Source of the DNA: an uncultured Pelagibacteraceae bacterium
GTDB taxonomy: Bacteria; Pseudomonadota; Alphaproteobacteria; Pelagibacterales; Pelagibacteraceae
NCBI GenBank assembly: GCA_902619745.1
Contig: CACNFL010000007.1
Span: 1-58,924, forward strand
Direction of reading: 5' to 3'
DNA length: 58,924 nt
In this document: positions 55,318-58,924 of the stretch, piece after piece
Numbering within the stretch: position 1 is the stretch's first letter
Layout of the letters: each line of letters begins with the position of its first letter
Made by a program: the position numbers and the translations under genes
The notes under the pieces: generated by a model
The model's database searches: none
Told to the model about the DNA's origin: nothing
What the model saw: only the letters and a program-made list of their open reading frames with translations

Positions 55318-56447
55318 AGGTTGCTATTGATTTTGTTGGCACAAATTTAGGTAGTGGAACCAAAACTTATAATATAAATTTCTGTAAGGAACTTGAAAAT
55401 ACTTCTACTAATAATGAGTTTTTAATATTTGTAACTGAAAGTTATTTTAGGGAAATTAAACTTTTTAAGAAAAATCCTAAAATTAAATACAAAATTAAGT
55501 CAAATATATTATCTAAAATTTTACCAAGATTAATTTGGATGCAATTTATTTTTCCTTTTGAATTGAAAATTGCTGGTATAAAAAAATTATACTCACCAAT
55601 GAATTTATCACCATTAATCCTCAAATTTTTTAAAATAAAAATAGTACTTGCTCTACATTCAAATCTACCTTGGGTTTATTTTAATTTAATGCCAGGAAAT
55701 ATTTTTAGAAATTTTTTTACAAAAAAATTAATGGAATTATCTATACGTAACTGTGAGACTTTAATAGTAGACTCTTATTTTGCCAAGAATGAAATATCAG
55801 AAATACTGAAAATTAATAAAGATAAGATTGAAGTAATACATTTAGGGATCAATGATAAATATTTATCACCTAACGAAAAAAATAATTTTATTAAAAATTT
55901 TGATTATTCTCAAAAATATATATTATCTGTTTTATCATGTGTTAGGTATCATAATATTATCAAATTACTTAAAGCTTTTAAAATATTCATAAACGAAAAA
56001 AATATAGAAATAAAATTTGTTCTAGTATTGCAGGTTCTTGATAAAGAATATTTTATAGAAATTGAGAATTATATTAAAAATAATTTTAAAAATAATGAGA
56101 TTATTTTATTCAATAATATACAAAGTGAATATTTGCTAAGCTTATATAGAAAAGCTCAACTTTATTTGTTTTCATCTTATTGTGAAGTTTTTGGATTAAC
56201 CTCTTTAGAGGCTATGTCACAAGGTTGTCCTGTCCTAATATCAAAAAATTCTGCATTACCTGAAATAAATTCTGATGCATGCATTTATTTTAATCCAGAT
56301 AATGAAAATGAAATTAAGGATAAAATATATAAAATTTTAAATGATAGTAATTTAAAAAATGATTTGATTAATAAAGGATTCTTTCATGTAAGAAATTTCA
56401 CTTGGAAAAATAATTTGAAGAAATCTCTATCAATTATTGAAAAATAA
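55314..56447 (+). CDS. GT4-family glycosyltransferase
   Basis: The 377-residue GT-B enzyme has VAIDFVGTNLGSGTKTYNINFCKEL at the start, and the donor domain KAQLYLFSSYCEVFGLTSLEAMSQGCPVLISKNSALPEI, with the E-x7-E of GT4 (CEVFGLTSLEA). The codon content is extremely A/T-rich, like the two preceding genes. It is the last gene of the cluster before a 224-base gap. Sugar and acceptor unknown. Confidence 0.88.
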   Translation: MKVAIDFVGTNLGSGTKTYNINFCKELENTSTNNEFLIFVTESYFREIKLFKKNPKIKYKIKSNILSKILPRLIWMQFIFPFELKIAGIKKLYSPMNLSPLILKFFKIKIVLALHSNLPWVYFNLMPGNIFRNFFTKKLMELSIRNCETLIVDSYFAKNEISEILKINKDKIEVIHLGINDKYLSPNEKNNFIKNFDYSQKYILSVLSCVRYHNIIKLLKAFKIFINEKNIEIKFVLVLQVLDKEYFIEIENYIKNNFKNNEIILFNNIQSEYLLSLYRKAQLYLFSSYCEVFGLTSLEAMSQGCPVLISKNSALPEINSDACIYFNPDNENEIKDKIYKILNDSNLKNDLINKGFFHVRNFTWKNNLKKSLSIIEK

Positions 56448-56571
56448 TATTTTTATTTTTTTATTAATTATCTTTAAGAGGTCAAATATAGGTACCAGTT
56501 TAATGATTTTGAAGCTTATAATATATAAAAAAGAGATATATAGTTAATAATTTATATTGATTAATAATAGT

Positions 56572-56577
56572 TATAAT
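56572..56577 (+). promoter_or_regulatory. Perfect -10 element ahead of guaC
   Basis: TATAAT at 56572-56577 is the only consensus -10 in the gap and would give a start near 56584, placing both repeats and the hairpin inside the guaC leader. No good -35 is found at 17 bases upstream, so the promoter call is tentative. Confidence 0.35.
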
Positions 56578-56590
56578 TTTTCAATTTTAC

Positions 56591-56632
56591 TTATCCACAT
56601 ACAATAATTTAATTTATCCACATACAATAATT
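56591..56632 (+). repeat. Two 19-bp direct repeats, each beginning with a perfect DnaA box
   Basis: The sequence ttatccacatacaataatt occurs at 56591-56609 and 56614-56632, a period of 23 bases. Each copy begins with TTATCCACA, the exact E. coli DnaA-box consensus. The extra ten identical bases beyond the box suggest a specific operator or a recent duplication. The gap is very AT-rich. It could be a DnaA-controlled promoter, a titration site or part of a replication origin. Confidence 0.6.
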
Positions 56633-56646
56633 CCATTGAATTATTG
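56625..56646 (+). promoter_or_regulatory. Hairpin after the DnaA-box repeats
   Basis: CAATAATTC (56625-56633) and GAATTATTG (56638-56646) are perfect complements around a four-base loop. The left arm is part of the second 19-bp repeat. It sits 26 bases before the guaC ATG, so it could form in the leader RNA near the ribosome-binding region or act as a protein site in DNA. Confidence 0.5.
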
Positions 56647-56671
56647 AATTTCAAAGGTAGTTTTATGTAAA

Positions 56672-57706
56672 ATGAGAATTGAGGAAGAATTAAAATTAGA
56701 CTATTCAGACGTTTTATTTCGTCCGAAAAGAAGTACGTTGAAAAGTCGTAAAGATGTAAATCTTTTAAGAACATACAGATTTAAATATAGCAAAAATGAA
56801 TGGTCAGGAATTCCTATAATGGCAGCAAATATGGATGGTGTTGGAGAATTAAGTATTGCTGAAAAATTAAATGACTATGGAATGATTACTTCTCTAACAA
56901 AACAGCATGATGTTAAGAAAATTAAACAAAATAAAAATATAAAAAAAATATATCCTAACATTGCACTTAGTGTTGGTATAAAAAAAGAAGATTTTCAAAA
57001 TTTAGATAAAGTATTAAAAGAATTTAGTTTTTTTAAATTTATTTGCATTGATGTTGCAAATGGGTATACAGAGCATTTTACCAATTTTATTAAATCAGTA
57101 AGAGATAAATACCCAACTAAAACAATAATTGCAGGAAATGTAGTAACAGCTGATATGACACAAGAATTGGTTCTGAGTGGAGCTGATATTGTTAAAGTTG
57201 GTATTGGACCAGGAAGCGTTTGTACAACAAGAATTCAAACTGGAGTCGGCTATCCTCAATTAAGTGCTGTAATCGAGTGCGCTGATGCGGCACACGGCCT
57301 TGGTGCACATGTAATTGCGGATGGTGGCTGTACCTGTCCTGGGGATGTTGCAAAAGGTTTTGGAGGTGGTGCAGATTTTGTAATGCTTGGAGGTATGCTA
57401 GCTGGACATGATGAGGGAAATGGTAAAATTGTAAAAGTTAATGGAGAAAAATATATAGAGTTCTACGGCTCTAGTTCTGAAGTTGCTAATAAAAAACACT
57501 ATGGTGGATTATCAGATTATCGAAGTAGTGAAGGAAGAAAAGTACGGGTAAAATATAGAGGTAAAATAAACGATACTGTTTTAAATATCCTTGGTGGCGT
57601 AAGAAGCAGTTGCACTTATGTTGGTGCGCCCTCTCTCAAACAATTAAGTAAATGCACAACATTTGTTAGAGTATCTAATCAGTTTAATGATAGTTTAATA
57701 AAATAA
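56672..57706 (+). CDS. guaC: GMP reductase
   Basis: GuaC reduces GMP to IMP with NADPH, letting guanine nucleotides re-enter the adenine pool. The 344-residue protein has the catalytic Cys loop VGIGPGSVCTTRIQTGVGYPQLSAVIECADAAHGLG and IADGGCTCPGDVAKGFGGGADFVMLGGMLAGHDE, and lacks the CBS pair of IMP dehydrogenase, with a length matching E. coli GuaC (347). The ATG lacks a strong Shine-Dalgarno sequence. The convergent gene is a purine phosphoribosyltransferase. Confidence 0.93.
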   Translation: MRIEEELKLDYSDVLFRPKRSTLKSRKDVNLLRTYRFKYSKNEWSGIPIMAANMDGVGELSIAEKLNDYGMITSLTKQHDVKKIKQNKNIKKIYPNIALSVGIKKEDFQNLDKVLKEFSFFKFICIDVANGYTEHFTNFIKSVRDKYPTKTIIAGNVVTADMTQELVLSGADIVKVGIGPGSVCTTRIQTGVGYPQLSAVIECADAAHGLGAHVIADGGCTCPGDVAKGFGGGADFVMLGGMLAGHDEGNGKIVKVNGEKYIEFYGSSSEVANKKHYGGLSDYRSSEGRKVRVKYRGKINDTVLNILGGVRSSCTYVGAPSLKQLSKCTTFVRVSNQFNDSLIK

Positions 57707-57707
57707 T

Positions 57708-58226
57708 TTATTTTTCAAACTTAAAGTCTTTTATATTTGTAGTTTCATATTTTTCAAAAGGCATATGTATCCAAGGGGAATTTTTTAAATAATCTACAGA
57801 ATAATCAGGTTTAAATTTTGAAGATGATTTGTGCCATATAACTGCAGTTTTAATTTTTTCTTCTAAATAAAATCCATAAAAATGTTCTAACCATTTAATA
57901 CTTTTAATTAAAGTCTTTCCTGAATCTGCCAAATCATCAACCAACAATACGTGTGAACCTAAATTGGGAGTCGTTTTTGCTAAATCTCTTGAAAAAGTAA
58001 ACTGTCCTTGTTGGTTTTTAATATCATCACTATCACCATGGTAAGACTCTACAGATAAGATTGCTAAAGGGACATTGAAAAGTCTACTAAAAACATCTCC
58101 TACTCTTAGTCCACCTTTTGCAATACAAATAATTTGATTAAATTTTAAATTATCCTTATGAACTTTTTTAGCTAATTGCTCTATCTTATTATGATAATCT
58201 TCCCAAGTAATATAAATATCTGTCAT
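57708..58226 (-). CDS. Purine phosphoribosyltransferase, Gpt-like
   Basis: The 172-residue protein has the PRPP-binding loop VLLVDDLADSGKTLI and the early ICIAKGGLRVGDVFSRLF typical of xanthine-guanine phosphoribosyltransferases, with IAKGG in place of VSRGG. The ATG at 58224-58226 (MTDIYITWEDYHNK, as in Gpt) is chosen; an in-frame ATG 33 bases upstream lies inside the tRNA gene. It is convergent with guaC and downstream of tRNA-Met. Confidence 0.86.
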   Translation of the reverse strand: MTDIYITWEDYHNKIEQLAKKVHKDNLKFNQIICIAKGGLRVGDVFSRLFNVPLAILSVESYHGDSDDIKNQQGQFTFSRDLAKTTPNLGSHVLLVDDLADSGKTLIKSIKWLEHFYGFYLEEKIKTAVIWHKSSSKFKPDYSVDYLKNSPWIHMPFEKYETTNIKDFKFEK

Positions 58227-58232
58227 AATTTT

Positions 58233-58309
58233 TGGTAGCGGGAAGTGGGATCGAACCACTGACCTCGGGCTTATGAGTCCCGCGCTCTAACCAACTGAGC
58301 TACCCCGCC
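58233..58309 (-). tRNA. tRNA-Met (CAU anticodon)
   Basis: Read on the minus strand this 77-base segment folds as a cloverleaf: acceptor GGCGGGG with TCCCGCT (two G-U pairs), D arm GCTC-AGTTGGTTA-GAGC, anticodon loop CTCATAA with CAT, T arm AGTGG-TTCGATC-CCACT, discriminator A and a genomically encoded CCA. The first acceptor pair is G-U, and the D-arm/anticodon stem fit elongator rather than initiator tRNA, though a lysidine-modified tRNA-Ile(CAU) cannot be fully excluded by eye. Confidence 0.92.
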
Positions 58310-58333
58310 AAAAAGTCTTGTTGCTTAAGATGT

Positions 58334-58361
58334 TTTATACTTAAACAAATTTCAAAATCAA
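58334..58361 (-). promoter_or_regulatory. Promoter of tRNA-Met
   Basis: On the minus strand TTGATT (58356-58361) and TATAAA (58334-58339) are separated by 16 bases. The predicted start, near 58327, lies about 17 bases before the tRNA 5' end, a normal distance for a tRNA leader. Both boxes match four or five of six consensus bases. Confidence 0.55.
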
Positions 58362-58366
58362 ATGGT

Positions 58367-58924
58367 TTATAATAATAAATCTCTTCTTTGTTTAATTAAT
58401 TTATTTATTTTTTTAAATTGAGTGTCTTTTGAAATTGGGGATTTTAATATTCTTTTTTTATTAATTTTTTTTGAAAACCTAATAGTAGTAGGTATTTTAA
58501 ATATAGAATTAGACATCAAATTGTATTTTTTTTTAAAATAACTCAATAAAAATTGATTATTTTTATCATTAAGAACCTCTCTAAAATTTACAAATTCTAT
58601 ATTTTTTGTTTTATGTGCATTAAAGATCCAGAAATCATAAAAATTCTTATGGTATCTTTTTAATTTTTTTTTATCTCTTATTGTCATTGGATTAATATTA
58701 AATTTATTTAACTTTAAAAAAAAATCTGCAGGATTTCTTTTTATACTTTCATACCATAAATTAAATTCTTTATATAAAATAAAAATTATAAAATTTTTCT
58801 TAAGATTTGTATCTAATTTTACTTTTGGATTATGTTTATAATAATTTAAATTTTTTTTTCCTTGTTCATAATTAATAAATAAATTCATTTCAATTAACTG
58901 TCTAAAAAAATTTGAAAATGACCT
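58367..58924 (-). CDS. Sulfotransferase-like protein, N-terminus beyond window
   Basis: The frame stays open past the first Met (58888) to the window edge, reading RSFSNFFRQLIEM just before it. A segment R-S-x-S-N-F-F-x-x-L-I-E resembles the 5'-phosphosulfate P-loop end of sulfotransferase-like proteins, and NFIIFILYKEFNLWYESIKRNPADFF resembles the 3'-phosphate region (KNPYxWLxSxxRNP). So the gene probably begins outside the window. It is highly AT-rich and basic at the C-terminus. The family call is tentative. Confidence 0.45.
   Translation of the reverse strand, partial: RSFSNFFRQLIEMNLFINYEQGKKNLNYYKHNPKVKLDTNLKKNFIIFILYKEFNLWYESIKRNPADFFLKLNKFNINPMTIRDKKKLKRYHKNFYDFWIFNAHKTKNIEFVNFREVLNDKNNQFLLSYFKKKYNLMSNSIFKIPTTIRFSKKINKKRILKSPISKDTQFKKINKLIKQRRDLLL

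Noticed and set aside
56448..56671. Definite replication origin
   Set aside because: Two DnaA boxes and AT-rich DNA are suggestive but there are too few boxes and no dnaA, parA or hemE nearby; kept only as a possibility.
58227..58259. Longer start for the Gpt-like gene
   Set aside because: The extension lies inside tRNA-Met and has no family similarity; the ATG at 58224-58226 gives the normal N-terminus.
1..58924. CRISPR array, insertion sequence, prophage or rRNA operon
   Set aside because: No regularly spaced repeats, transposase, integrase, phage genes or rRNA-like segments were seen.

Overview
The window is about 59 kb of a very AT-rich (roughly 70% A+T), tightly packed chromosome. Genes overlap by 1-4 bases or sit a few bases apart, and no gene-free stretch exceeds 300 bases. 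Gene content fits an alphaproteobacterium of the SAR11 clade (Pelagibacterales): small-type PurL with separate PurS and PurQ, class II DAHP synthase, citramalate synthase, a prpDBC propionate cluster, TauE/SafE exporter, a TctABC-type tripartite carrier and streamlined spacing. The assignment is inferred from content and composition. No mobile element, CRISPR array or rRNA was seen.

Layout. 1-5684 (+): purine synthesis purB (cut by the window edge), purC, purS, purQ, purL, then bolA and a CGFS glutaredoxin. 5686-13778 (-): methyltransferase, rpsD, TrmJ-like RNA methylase, a DUF1989 protein, cimA, cysS, a terminator, nadE, aroF-type DAHP synthase. 13873-17168 (-): sulfotransferase, glmS and a GlmU that has only the acetyltransferase half. 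17238-21494 (+): phosphoglycolate-type phosphatase and prpD-prpB-prpC. 21496-25250 (-): methyltransferase, a 57-residue lipoprotein, nrdB and nrdA, with a tandem NrdR-like box pair upstream. 25431-34135: phosphohexomutase, a long charged coiled-coil protein, a candidate small RNA, tauE, dusA, rpoZ with an acidic tail, MFS carrier, a beta-hydroxyacid dehydrogenase operon and small or secreted proteins. 34132-44340: gamma carbonic anhydrase group, redoxin, glycosyltransferase, EamA carrier, TctCBA, AbrB-type protein, GT9, DUF6165 and a polytopic membrane protein.

44355-51691 is the most coherent metabolic block. On the minus strand mtnP, mtnA, a FucA-like class II aldolase and a fused SpeD-SpeE run into a polar-amino-acid ABC binding protein, two permeases and a PhyH dioxygenase; apt is divergent. 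Spermidine synthesis releases methylthioadenosine. MtnP would split it, Apt would recover adenine, and MtnA plus the aldolase would convert the methylthioribose part to DHAP and a methylthio-aldehyde (the DHAP shunt) rather than feed the classical methionine salvage pathway.

51742-56447 (+) is an even more AT-, Lys- and Asn-rich surface-sugar cluster: TPR/GT41-like transferase, sugar nucleotidyltransferase, NDP-sugar dehydratase and GT4 transferase. It is followed by an intergenic segment with two perfect DnaA-box-like 19-bp repeats and a hairpin ahead of guaC, then a Gpt-like phosphoribosyltransferase, tRNA-Met(CAU), and a sulfotransferase-like gene that runs off the window.
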